Source: Streptomyces iconiensis
Lineage (GTDB): Bacteria > Actinomycetota > Actinomycetes > Streptomycetales > Streptomycetaceae
Direction: 5' to 3'
Assembly (NCBI RefSeq): GCF_028657195.3
Contig: NZ_JANCPR020000064.1
Coordinates: forward strand, 1 to 46,304
DNA length: 46,304 nt
Each line of letters starts with the position of its first letter. Position 1 is the stretch's first letter. Shown piece after piece: positions 22,131-29,710 of this stretch. A program made the translations under genes and the position numbers. The notes below the pieces were generated by a model. That model was not told where the DNA came from and ran no database searches. It saw nothing but the letters and a program-made list of their open reading frames with translations.

Positions 22131-23669
22131 ATGGCTCGCACATCTTCCGGAAGCCATCCGTCATCAGGAACGCCGCCGGGCGCCGCCGTCAGGGAGCGTG
22201 ACCCCGTGGAGGAGGTCCCGTCGGTGTGGCGGCTGGGCGTCTACGGCCTGCAGCACGTGCTCGCCTTCTACGCCGGCGCCGTCGTCATGCCGCTGCTGGT
22301 GGCCAAGGGCATCGGCATGCCCGCGCAGGACATCGGCTACCTCATCAACGCCTCGCTGCTGACCTGCGGAATCGCCACGCTGTTGCAGTCGGTGGGGCTG
22401 CCGGGCATCGGCATCAGACTGCCGGTCGTCCAGGGCACGTCCACCGCGGCCGTGCCCACACTCGTCTCCGTCGGCATCGCGGCGGGCGGCGCCAGGGCGG
22501 GACTGCCGACGGTGTTCGGCGCGGTGATCGCGGCGGGGCTCGCGCTCTTCCTCATCGCGCCGGTCTTCAGCAAACTGGTGCGCTTCTTCCCGCCGTTGGT
22601 GACCGGCACCATCGTGACGATCATCGGGATCACGCTGCTGGCCGTCGCCGCGCAACAGGTGGGCGGAGGTGATCCGGAGGCGCGGGGCTTCGGCAGCCCC
22701 GAGCACCTGGGCCTCGCCGGCGTCACGCTCGTGGTGATCCTGCTGCTGCACAAGGTCTCGCGCGGGTTCCTCGCCACGGTCGCCGTCCTGCTGGGACTGC
22801 TGGTCGGGACGCTGGTGGCGACGGCGGCGGGCAAGGCGGACTTCTCGGGGATCGGCGAGGCTTCCTGGTTCGGGCTGCTCTCGCCGATGCACTACGGGGC
22901 TCCGCGCTGGGACACGGTCGCGGTGATGAGCGTGATGCTCGTGATGGTGATCATCGCGGTGGAGAGCGTGGGGCAGTTCTTCGCGGTCGGTGAGGTCGTG
23001 GAACGGAAAGTGGAGAAGAAGCACCTCACGCGTGCGCTGCGGGCCGACGGGCTCGCCACGGCCATCGCCGGGTGGCTCAACTCCTTTCCCAGTACGGTCT
23101 ATTCGCAGAACATCGGGCTGCTGCGGCTGACGCGGATCAAGAGCCGCTGGATCGTGGCATCCGCCGGGGCGATCATGATGCTGCTGGGCCTGATGCCGAA
23201 GGTCGGCGCGCTCATCGCCGCCATGCCGGCGTCCGTGCTGGGCGGCGCCACGATCGTGCTGTTCTCCACCATCGCGGTCGTGGGCGTCCAGATCCTCGTC
23301 CAGGCCGACCTGCACGACCAGCGCAACACGATCGTGGTCGCCGCGAGCGTCGGCATCGGCTTCCTGCCCACCGCCTTCCCGCAGTTCGCCGAGCAGATGC
23401 CGGGGCAGCAGCTGCATGCGCTGTTCGAGAGCGGGATCGTCCTCGGCACCCTCAGCGCCGTCTTCCTCAATGTCTTCTTCCACCACATGAAGCTGCCGGG
23501 GCGGCTTCGTGCGCGCTCAGCTCTGCACGCTCCGGGGGCAGCTTCTCGTGATCCAGAGCCAACTGGCCATGATCCAGGGGCAGTTGAGGCGTCGCGGGGC
23601 GTTGACGCACCCGGGGATTACATGCAACATGAAATCCATGCGAAGGACGCACCGCATCAGGGTGCTTGA
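22131..23669 (+). CDS. NCS2-family nucleobase (uracil/xanthine) permease
   Basis: 512-residue membrane protein of the NCS2/NAT family, which imports uracil, xanthine or uric acid with protons. About 12-14 helices are visible. Family features: GLQHVLAFYAGAVVMPLLV near residue 45, LPVVQGTSTAAVPTL (short beta region of TM3), AVESVGQFFAVGEVV in TM8 with the conserved Glu, and NSFPSTVYSQNIGLLRLT, which resembles the TM10 signature. ATG 22131 follows GGAGGAGGGA. The last ~60 residues (after FHHMKLPGR) are polar, unlike family members, and their DNA overlaps a candidate operator and a tandem repeat. It sits between two enzymes of the locus. Confidence 0.9.
   Translation: MARTSSGSHPSSGTPPGAAVRERDPVEEVPSVWRLGVYGLQHVLAFYAGAVVMPLLVAKGIGMPAQDIGYLINASLLTCGIATLLQSVGLPGIGIRLPVVQGTSTAAVPTLVSVGIAAGGARAGLPTVFGAVIAAGLALFLIAPVFSKLVRFFPPLVTGTIVTIIGITLLAVAAQQVGGGDPEARGFGSPEHLGLAGVTLVVILLLHKVSRGFLATVAVLLGLLVGTLVATAAGKADFSGIGEASWFGLLSPMHYGAPRWDTVAVMSVMLVMVIIAVESVGQFFAVGEVVERKVEKKHLTRALRADGLATAIAGWLNSFPSTVYSQNIGLLRLTRIKSRWIVASAGAIMMLLGLMPKVGALIAAMPASVLGGATIVLFSTIAVVGVQILVQADLHDQRNTIVVAASVGIGFLPTAFPQFAEQMPGQQLHALFESGIVLGTLSAVFLNVFFHHMKLPGRLRARSALHAPGAASRDPEPTGHDPGAVEASRGVDAPGDYMQHEIHAKDAPHQGA
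23618..23630 (+). promoter_or_regulatory. Candidate operator, copy 2 (TTACATGCAACAT)
   Basis: Exact repeat of 20331-20343, inside the 3' end of the permease gene and about 200 bases ahead of the GntR gene. A TTGACG (23602-23607) lies 10 bases upstream and may be the -35 of a promoter whose -10 is inside the element. This arrangement suggests autoregulation of the GntR gene. Confidence 0.5.
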
Positions 23670-23782
23670 GTCACCAACTCGCTTGAGTCACCAGTCGGCC
23701 GAGTCACCAGCCCGGCCGAGTCACCAGCCCGACTGAGTCACCGACCCGCCCGAGTCCCCGACCCGCTTCAGTTCCCGGCCCC
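23664..23782. repeat. Seven degenerate 17-bp tandem repeats after the permease stop
   Basis: Units follow the pattern GCTTGAGTCACCAGTCG / GCCGAGTCACCAGCCCG (two adjacent exact copies) / ACTGAGTCACCGACCCG / CCCGAGTCCCCGACCCG, each 17 bases. The first unit includes the permease stop codon (23667-23669). The array fills nearly the whole gap before the GntR gene. Confidence 0.9.
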
Positions 23783-23831
23783 CGCTTGAGGCAGCGCTTG
23801 AGACGGCGCTCGACACAGCAAGGAGTGTGAG

Positions 23832-24554
23832 ATGTCACCGTTGGAGCGCGCCGTCAACAGGGTCGCCGGCGGGGCCCTGTTGGCCGAGCAGGCGTACGAG
23901 GAGCTGAAGGGCTCCATCCTCGCCAACCGCCTCCGGCCCGGCGACGCGCTCTCCGTCCCGGAGCTGGCCCGCCAGATGGGGATCAGCCGCAGCCCCGTAC
24001 GCGAGGCCGTGCAGCGCCTCATCCACGACGGTCTCGCCACCCACGTCGTCCACAGGGGAGCCGAGGTGAGCACCGTCGACGTGGAGGACATCCGCCAGCT
24101 CTACACCGTCCGCGAGGTCATGGAGGGCCTCGCGGCACGCCTCGCGACCGAGCGGCTCGACGCCACCCGCATCGGCGAACTGCGCGCCCTGCTCGCCGAG
24201 CACGAGCGCGTGCTCGCCGCCGACGACAGCGAACAGGCGCATGTCGAGATGGACATGGCATACCACCGGCTCATCCGCGAGGTCGCGGGCAACCCGCATC
24301 TGACGGCCGCGCTCGACACCATCCAGGGCAAGGCGCATCTCGCGCTCCACGCGCTGTGGCGCAGTCCCGAGGCGCCGCGGCTGGCGCTGGAGGAGCATCG
24401 GCGGATCTTCGCCGCGATGACCTCGGGCGACCCCGAGGCGGCGGACCGCGCGGCGCGCGAGCACATCGCGCGGCTGCGGGTCCGGCTGTCGCAGACCGTC
24501 GCCTCGGGGCCGGACCCCTCGGGGCCCGGTGCCGGGGTTCGGCCTGTGGGTTAG
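23832..24554 (+). CDS. GntR-family regulator with FCD domain
   Basis: 240 residues. Winged HTH (about 20-85: EELKGSILANRLRPGD, SVPELARQMGISRSPVREAVQ, GAEVSTVDVEDI) and an FCD domain (about 92-220) with YTVREVMEGLAARLA, a His in DMAYHRLIREVAGN and EHRRIFAAM. It is the resident regulator of the catabolic locus, lying between the permease and the molybdenum hydroxylase genes. Family members are usually repressors released by a pathway metabolite. AAGGAG precedes the ATG. The repeated TTACATGCAACAT element at the locus promoter and before this gene is the likely target (inference). Confidence 0.88.
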   Translation: MSPLERAVNRVAGGALLAEQAYEELKGSILANRLRPGDALSVPELARQMGISRSPVREAVQRLIHDGLATHVVHRGAEVSTVDVEDIRQLYTVREVMEGLAARLATERLDATRIGELRALLAEHERVLAADDSEQAHVEMDMAYHRLIREVAGNPHLTAALDTIQGKAHLALHALWRSPEAPRLALEEHRRIFAAMTSGDPEAADRAAREHIARLRVRLSQTVASGPDPSGPGAGVRPVG

Positions 24555-24557
24555 TGC

Positions 24558-24580
24558 GGGCGGGGCGGGGCGGGGCGGGG
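24558..24580 (+). other. G-quadruplex-type tract after the GntR gene
   Basis: GGG followed by four CGGGG units, starting 3 bases past the GntR stop. Five G runs with single-base loops is a textbook intramolecular G-quadruplex motif on the sense strand. It could stall polymerase or act as a terminator substitute. Confidence 0.6.
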
Positions 24581-24584
24581 CCGG

Positions 24585-24786
24585 CCAGCGTGTCGGGTGG
24601 GGGGTGCCCCTGACGGTGCGTCGCGGGCCTCGGGCTCGTCGTGGCCGGGCGCGCAGTTCCTCGCACCCCTGGTGGCCAGGCCCCGCCAGCGTGTCGGGTC
24701 CGGGGTGCCCCTGACGGTGCGTCGCGGGCCTCGGGCTCGTCGCGGCCGGGCGCGCAGTTCCCCGCGCCCCTGGTGGCCGGGGCCCG
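24585..24786. repeat. Two tandem copies of a ~101-bp element
   Basis: CCAGCGTGTCGGGT at 24585 recurs at 24686, and the following ~100 bases agree except for a handful of differences. Each copy ends in a GCGCAGTTCCCCGCGCCCCT-like segment. A 20-base exact match to copy 2 (24751-24770) is found inverted at 29611-29630. This G+C-rich segment is, to my knowledge, a common dispersed intergenic sequence in Streptomyces. No gene is supported in 24555-24829. Confidence 0.85.
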
Positions 24787-24829
24787 GCGCGAACCGGAAT
24801 ACCGATCCTCCCCGAGAAGGGAAGTGAAC

Positions 24830-27085
24830 ATGAGCACCACGACCACAGCGGCCCCGCACGCCACAGGTGTGGGGACCAGCGCTCAACGCCCGGACGGGCG
24901 GCTGAAGGTGCGTGGCGAGTTCGCCTATGCCTCGGATCTGGAGGACGAGGGGATGGTGTGGGGCGCCACGCTCCGCAGCCCGCATCCCTCGGCCCGCATC
25001 GTGGCGGTGGACATCGCACCTGCGCTGGCCCTGCCCGGCGTGGTCACGGTGCTCACGCACGAGGACGTGCCCGGGCAGCCGCTGTACGGCATGAAGGTCG
25101 CGGACCAGCCGGTGCTGGCCCGGGACGAGGTGCGGTATCAGGGCGAGCCGGTCGCGCTCGTGGCGGCCGACCATCCGGAGACAGCGCGCCGGGCACTGAA
25201 GCTGATCCGCGTCGTGTACGAGGAGACCCCGCCGGTCACGGAAGCGGAGGCGGCGCTCGCCGCCGGGCAGGTGGTGCGGCACATCCGTATCCGGCACGGC
25301 GACCCGGACAGCGCATCGGCCCGGGCACAGGACGGGGCACGTGAGGGGGCGCCGGCTCTGGTCGTGGTGTCGGGCGAGTACGAGGTCGGCATGCAGGACC
25401 AGGCGTTCCTCGGGCCCGAGGCGGGGCTGGCGCGGCCCGCGGAGGACGGCGGCGTGGAGGCGTACGTCTCCACGCAGTGGCTGCACGACGACCAGCGGCA
25501 GATGGCGGCCTGCCTCGGACTGCCGCTGGAGAAGGTGCGGTTGACGCTGTCGGGGGTGGGCGGCGCCTTCGGCGGGCGCGAGGACGTGTCGGTGCAGATC
25601 CACGCGGCGATACTGGCGCTGCGTACGGGCCGTCCGGTGAAGATGTCCTACGGGCGGGAGGAGTCCTTCTACGGGCATGTGCACCGGCACCCCGCGCGGA
25701 TCCGGCTGGAGCACGGCGCTACGGCCGACGGGCGGCTCGTGTTCGTGCGGGCGCGGCTGCTGTTCGACGGCGGTGCCTACACCTCCACCTCGCAGGTGGT
25801 CATCGCCAACGGCAGTTACTTCGCGGCCGGCGCCTACGAGGTGCCGCACGTCGCCATCGACGGGTACGCGGTGCACACCAACAACCCGCCGTGCGGCGCG
25901 ATGCGGGGCTTCGGCGCCGTGCAGTCCTGCTACGCCGTCGAGTCCAACCTCGACAAGCTCGCGCGTGCGCTGCGCGTGGACCCCGCCGAGCTGCGGATAC
26001 GGAACGCGATGACGACGGGCACCGTCCTGCCGACGGGGCAGGCCGTCGACGGGCCCGCGCCCGCTGCCGAGCTGATACGGCGCCTGCGCGAGCGCCCGCT
26101 GCCCGCGCAGGCCGAGGCGGGCGACGCCTTCGCGATACCGGGCGGCCTCGGCAACACCTCGCACGGCGAGGGCATACGGCGCGGCGTGGGCTACGCGATC
26201 GGCGTCAAGGCCATCGGCTTCTCCGGTGGTGTCGACGACCGTTCGACGGCCCGGGTGCGGCTCTCCCTGGCAGCGGGCGAGCCGGTCGCCGAGATCCGGA
26301 CGGCAGCAGCCGAGTGCGGCCAGGGCATCGTCACCGTGCAGGAGCAGATCGCGCGGACGGAACTGGGTGTCGAGCATGTCGTCGTCCTGCCCGCCACCAC
26401 CTCCGTGGGCGACACCGGCTCCTCCTCGGCCTCCCGCATCACCTGGATGAGCGGCGGCGCCGTCAAGGGCGCCTGCGAGGCCGTACGCGAGAGACTGCGC
26501 GCCGAACGCGGCGAGGGCCCCCTGGGCAAGCTGCTCGAAGCCGGCCCGGTGGAGGCCGGGTTCGAGTACGCGCACCGGCGCACCTTTCCCGTCGACCCCG
26601 AGCGCGGCCAGGGGGACGCGCACATCGCCTTCGCCTTCGCCGCGCACCGCGCTGTGGTGGACGTCGACGTCGAACTGGGCCTGGTCAAGGTGGTCGAGCT
26701 GGCCACGGCGCAGGATGTCGGCAAAGCGATGAATCCCCTGGCCGTCGAAGGCCAGATCGAGGGCGGCAGCGCACAGGGCCTCGGCCTCGCACTGATGGAG
26801 GAACTGCGGCTGGAGAAGGGGCGGTTGCGCAACCCGTCCTTCACCGACTACCTCATCCCCACGATCGCCGACATGCCCTCGGTCCCCATCGACCTCCTCG
26901 AACTCCCCCACCCCGACTCGCCTTACGGCCTGAACGGAGTGGGCGAGCCACCGACCCTGTCCTCCACGCCGGCCATCGCCAACGCCCTGCGCGACGCGAC
27001 AGGGCTGGAGTTGGCCAGGGTCCCGGTACGTCCCGACGACCTCGTCACCGGCACAGCAACCGGCACAGAAAGGACAGCACCGTGA
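24830..27085 (+). CDS. Xanthine-dehydrogenase-type molybdopterin-binding subunit
   Basis: 751-residue large subunit of the xanthine oxidase family (PucD/CoxL-like), which hydroxylates N-heterocycles or purines at a molybdenum-cytosine or pterin cofactor. Visible: N-terminal AldOx/XDH a/b-hammerhead (about 20-140), GGAFGGRED (244-252), RGFGAVQ (359-365), ECGQGI (near 510) and the catalytic Glu E706 in GVGEPP. Length is typical. The usual [2Fe-2S] and FAD subunits are not encoded in the window. ATG 24830 follows GAGAAGGGAAG. It overlaps the next gene by GTGA (27082-27085), so the two are translationally coupled. Confidence 0.9.
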   Translation: MSTTTTAAPHATGVGTSAQRPDGRLKVRGEFAYASDLEDEGMVWGATLRSPHPSARIVAVDIAPALALPGVVTVLTHEDVPGQPLYGMKVADQPVLARDEVRYQGEPVALVAADHPETARRALKLIRVVYEETPPVTEAEAALAAGQVVRHIRIRHGDPDSASARAQDGAREGAPALVVVSGEYEVGMQDQAFLGPEAGLARPAEDGGVEAYVSTQWLHDDQRQMAACLGLPLEKVRLTLSGVGGAFGGREDVSVQIHAAILALRTGRPVKMSYGREESFYGHVHRHPARIRLEHGATADGRLVFVRARLLFDGGAYTSTSQVVIANGSYFAAGAYEVPHVAIDGYAVHTNNPPCGAMRGFGAVQSCYAVESNLDKLARALRVDPAELRIRNAMTTGTVLPTGQAVDGPAPAAELIRRLRERPLPAQAEAGDAFAIPGGLGNTSHGEGIRRGVGYAIGVKAIGFSGGVDDRSTARVRLSLAAGEPVAEIRTAAAECGQGIVTVQEQIARTELGVEHVVVLPATTSVGDTGSSSASRITWMSGGAVKGACEAVRERLRAERGEGPLGKLLEAGPVEAGFEYAHRRTFPVDPERGQGDAHIAFAFAAHRAVVDVDVELGLVKVVELATAQDVGKAMNPLAVEGQIEGGSAQGLGLALMEELRLEKGRLRNPSFTDYLIPTIADMPSVPIDLLELPHPDSPYGLNGVGEPPTLSSTPAIANALRDATGLELARVPVRPDDLVTGTATGTERTAP

Positions 27086-28020
27086 TCATCGACACCCATA
27101 TGCACCCCACCAACAAGGTGGACCAGGCGTGGCGGCACAGCGGCAGCCCGTTCACCGGCGAGCGGACGCTCGACATGATGGACGGCCCCTACATGATCAA
27201 CGGGAAGCCGCGCCGCATCGACTACGGCTGCATCATGCCGCCGCCCGGGAACAGCGTGTGGCAGGAGGGCATGCGCACAGGGCGCGAGGGGATCCGCGAC
27301 TACATGGCGTACATCACCGAACTGGTGCAGCGCTATCCGGACCGGTTCATCGGCAACTTCATGTACAACCCGCGCTTCGGGCCCGAGAACGGCGCGAAGG
27401 AGCTGGAGTTCCACGTCAAGGAATACGGCTACAAGATGGTCAAGCTGCATGCCAACATGCACGCCTACCGTCCCGACCGTGCCCTGGACTGGCTGCGCCC
27501 CGTGCTGCGGGTCTGCGACGAACTGGGCCTCGTGGTCCTCATCCACACCGGCGACGGCCCGTACTCGATCCCGACGCAGTTCTATCCGATCATCCGGGAG
27601 TTCAAGGACGTCAACTTCATCCTGGCGCACTTCGGCGTACAGACGGGCGGGGTCTACTGCTTCGAGGCGCTCTACATGATCCTCGACTCCCCCAACGTCT
27701 ACGGCGAGTCCGGCTGGCTGCTCCAGTCCCGGATCGTGGAGTTCGCACAGCAGATGGAGAAGCACCAGCTCGTCTTCGGCACCGACTCCCCGCCCAACGA
27801 GCCCGGCATGTGGGCACGCGAGCTGGAGGTGCTGTGCGGACCGCCGCCGCAGGGCATGCACCTGTCCGAGGAGCACCTGGAGGGGTACCTGGGCAACAAC
27901 ATGGCCAAGCTGCTCGGCCTCAAGCCCACTCCCCCGCCGCGTGACGAGGAGGAGTCCCAGCTGCGGCTGACGGACACCTACGCGACGCTCGACCCGGCGA
28001 AGGCCGCGGCGCGCACGTGA
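27082..28020 (+). CDS. ACMSD-type amidohydrolase (Amidohydro_2)
   Basis: 312-residue TIM-barrel metalloenzyme of the amidohydrolase-2 family, which includes metal-dependent non-oxidative decarboxylases (ACMSD, gamma-resorcylate) and hydrolases. Ligands seen: H6 and H8 in DTHMHP, KLHANMHAY, a His in VLIHTGDG, a His in ILAHFG and the catalytic Asp in FGTDSP. The GTG start lies in the stop region of the molybdenum subunit gene, giving a 4-base overlap. It is followed by a 12-bp hairpin before the UbiD gene. Whether it hydrolyses or decarboxylates cannot be told from sequence. Confidence 0.88.
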   Translation: MIIDTHMHPTNKVDQAWRHSGSPFTGERTLDMMDGPYMINGKPRRIDYGCIMPPPGNSVWQEGMRTGREGIRDYMAYITELVQRYPDRFIGNFMYNPRFGPENGAKELEFHVKEYGYKMVKLHANMHAYRPDRALDWLRPVLRVCDELGLVVLIHTGDGPYSIPTQFYPIIREFKDVNFILAHFGVQTGGVYCFEALYMILDSPNVYGESGWLLQSRIVEFAQQMEKHQLVFGTDSPPNEPGMWARELEVLCGPPPQGMHLSEEHLEGYLGNNMAKLLGLKPTPPPRDEEESQLRLTDTYATLDPAKAAART

Positions 28021-28025
28021 CCCAC

Positions 28026-28055
28026 CGAGGGGGCGGGCACTCCCCCGCCCCCTCG
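28026..28055 (+). terminator. Hairpin between amidohydrolase and UbiD genes
   Basis: Perfect 12-bp stem (28026-28037 with 28044-28055) around a 6-base loop, 5 bases after the amidohydrolase stop. It may reduce readthrough into the UbiD gene or be an intra-operon processing site. Confidence 0.65.
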
Positions 28056-28150
28056 TCCCCGGTCACGGCTCGTCCCCCTTCACCGCTCATCCCTCTTCGC
28101 CGCTCTCCCCCCTCACCCCTCGCCCCTACGCGCGGAAGTGGACGCCCCGT

Positions 28151-29536
28151 ATGCAGCGCGACGGCACCGTCTCCCAGGATCTGCGGGACTTTCTCAGCGA
28201 CTATCCGGAACGCCACCCCGACGACGTACTCACCGTCAAGGAGCGCATCGAGGGCCAGGACGTCGCGGCCCTCGCCCTCGAACTGGAGGCGCGTGGACGC
28301 TCCGAGATGCTGGTGTGCCCCGACATCGCGGGCCTGGACACCACCCTGGTCACCAACGTGTTCGCCTCGCGCCCGCGCGTCGCCCGCCTCCTGGGCGCGC
28401 CGGCGTCCGCACTGCACGACGCCTACCAGGCGGCAGCCGCACGCGCGGTCGAGCCCGAAGTGGTGCCGGCAGGGCCCGTGTTCGACCGCATCGCCGAGGG
28501 CGACGAGGTGGATCTGACGCGGCTCCCGCTGATCCGCCACTTCGCCTCCGACCGGGCGCCGTACATCACCAGCGGCATCATCACCGCCGAGGCACCGGCC
28601 TACGCGCCCGCTGGACGCGCCGGGAACCTCAGCTACCACCGCGCCATGGTGCACACCCCCACCGAACTGGCCACGAGCCTGCACTCGCGCGGGCACCTGT
28701 GGCAGCTGCTGCGTATGGCCGAGGAGCGCGGCGAGGCGCTCCCCGTCGCCATGGTCATCGGCGCGCACCCGCTCTTCCTGCTGGCCGCCTCGGCCAGGGT
28801 GGGCCCCGGAACGGACGAACGGACCCTCGCCGGCGGCCTGTTCGGCGCTCCGCTGCGCGTGGTGCGTACGCCGCGGCACGGGATACGGGTGCCGGCGAGC
28901 GCCGAGATCGTGCTGGAGGGCGAGATCGTGCCGGGGCGCAGGGCGGAGGAGGGGCCCTTCGGGGAGTTCTCCGGCTACTCCTCCGACCGTTCGACCAACA
29001 ACGTACTGACCGTGCGCACCGTGCTGCGCCGGTGCGACGCGCTGCTGCTGGACGTGGTGGGCGGCAACACGGCCGAGCACCTCAACCTGGCCCGTATCCC
29101 CCGCGAGTCCGAGATGGCGGCGAAGCTGAAGGAGCGCTTCCCCGAGGTGGTCGCCTTGCACTATCCGACGTCGGGCACGCACTTCCACGCGTATGTCGCG
29201 CTGCGCCACAGCCGTCCTGGCCAGGCGCGGCAGATCATGCTGGGGCTGCTGGGCTGGGACCCGTACCTCAAGACGGTCGTCGCGGTGGACGAGGACGTGG
29301 ACCTCGCCCGCGACGAGGAGGTGCTGTGGGCGGTGGCGGCCCACCTCCAGCCGCACCGGGACGTGTTCGTCGTCGACGGGCTTCCCGGCAGCCCGCTCGA
29401 CCCGTCCTCCTCGGCCGACGGAACCACCTCCCGGATGGCCCTCGACGCCACCAGGAGCCCCGACTTCGACGGCACCCGTATCCGGATCGACCCGTCGAGC
29501 ACGCGGACGGCCCGCCGCCTGCTCGACGGGAGGTGA
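28151..29536 (+). CDS. UbiD-family prenylated-FMN decarboxylase
   Basis: 461 residues. UbiD enzymes reversibly decarboxylate aromatic, heteroaromatic or alpha,beta-unsaturated acids with prenylated FMN. Family features: a GNLSYHRAMVH segment (cofactor/Mn site, about 158-168), VIGAHP (202-207), and EGEIVPGRRAEEGPFGEFSGY, with Glu residues (E267, E272) in the catalytic E-x-x-x-x-E region, then a C-terminal TTSRMALDAT. Length is usual. A UbiX-type prenyltransferase for cofactor synthesis is not seen here. The start codon has only a weak ribosome site. It is last in the locus and convergent with fabI. Confidence 0.9.
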   Translation: MQRDGTVSQDLRDFLSDYPERHPDDVLTVKERIEGQDVAALALELEARGRSEMLVCPDIAGLDTTLVTNVFASRPRVARLLGAPASALHDAYQAAAARAVEPEVVPAGPVFDRIAEGDEVDLTRLPLIRHFASDRAPYITSGIITAEAPAYAPAGRAGNLSYHRAMVHTPTELATSLHSRGHLWQLLRMAEERGEALPVAMVIGAHPLFLLAASARVGPGTDERTLAGGLFGAPLRVVRTPRHGIRVPASAEIVLEGEIVPGRRAEEGPFGEFSGYSSDRSTNNVLTVRTVLRRCDALLLDVVGGNTAEHLNLARIPRESEMAAKLKERFPEVVALHYPTSGTHFHAYVALRHSRPGQARQIMLGLLGWDPYLKTVVAVDEDVDLARDEEVLWAVAAHLQPHRDVFVVDGLPGSPLDPSSSADGTTSRMALDATRSPDFDGTRIRIDPSSTRTARRLLDGR

Positions 29537-29610
29537 GGACCTCGGGCCGAGCGGCCGACGGGCCGTCGTAGGACTGGGCGAAGCGCTCGACGAAGTCCGG
29601 TGCGCCCGAA

Positions 29611-29630
29611 GGGGCGCGGGGAACTGCGCG
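29611..29630. repeat. Inverted copy of the dispersed GCGCAGTTCCCC element
   Basis: GGGGCGCGGGGAACTGCGCG is the exact reverse complement of 24751-24770. The two copies are about 4.8 kb apart and flank the molybdenum-subunit, amidohydrolase and UbiD genes. It lies in the 174-base gap between the UbiD and fabI stops. Confidence 0.85.
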
Positions 29631-29710
29631 ACCGGCCACGGAGGACCGGCAGCCGCACGGATTCCGCGAGGGGCACAACCGTGCAGCGCTGCGCGCCCAA
29701 CAGCGGAGCG

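Noticed and set aside
21590..22164. Minus-strand frames encoding repeated YERYEPAVRAV-like peptides
   Set aside because: The repetition comes from the 22-bp DNA repeats; three frames are open at once and none has a ribosome site or conserved context.
23664..23782. Possible CRISPR array
   Set aside because: Units are 17 bp, head to tail, with no unique spacers and no cas genes nearby.
24551..26911. 786-codon minus-strand frame antisense to the molybdenum subunit gene
   Set aside because: Mirror of third-position GC bias; the plus-strand frame has Moco motifs, a ribosome site and a coupled downstream gene.
27915..29700. Prophage or integrase attachment site for the catabolic locus
   Set aside because: No tRNA gene, integrase or long flanking direct repeats were found at either end.
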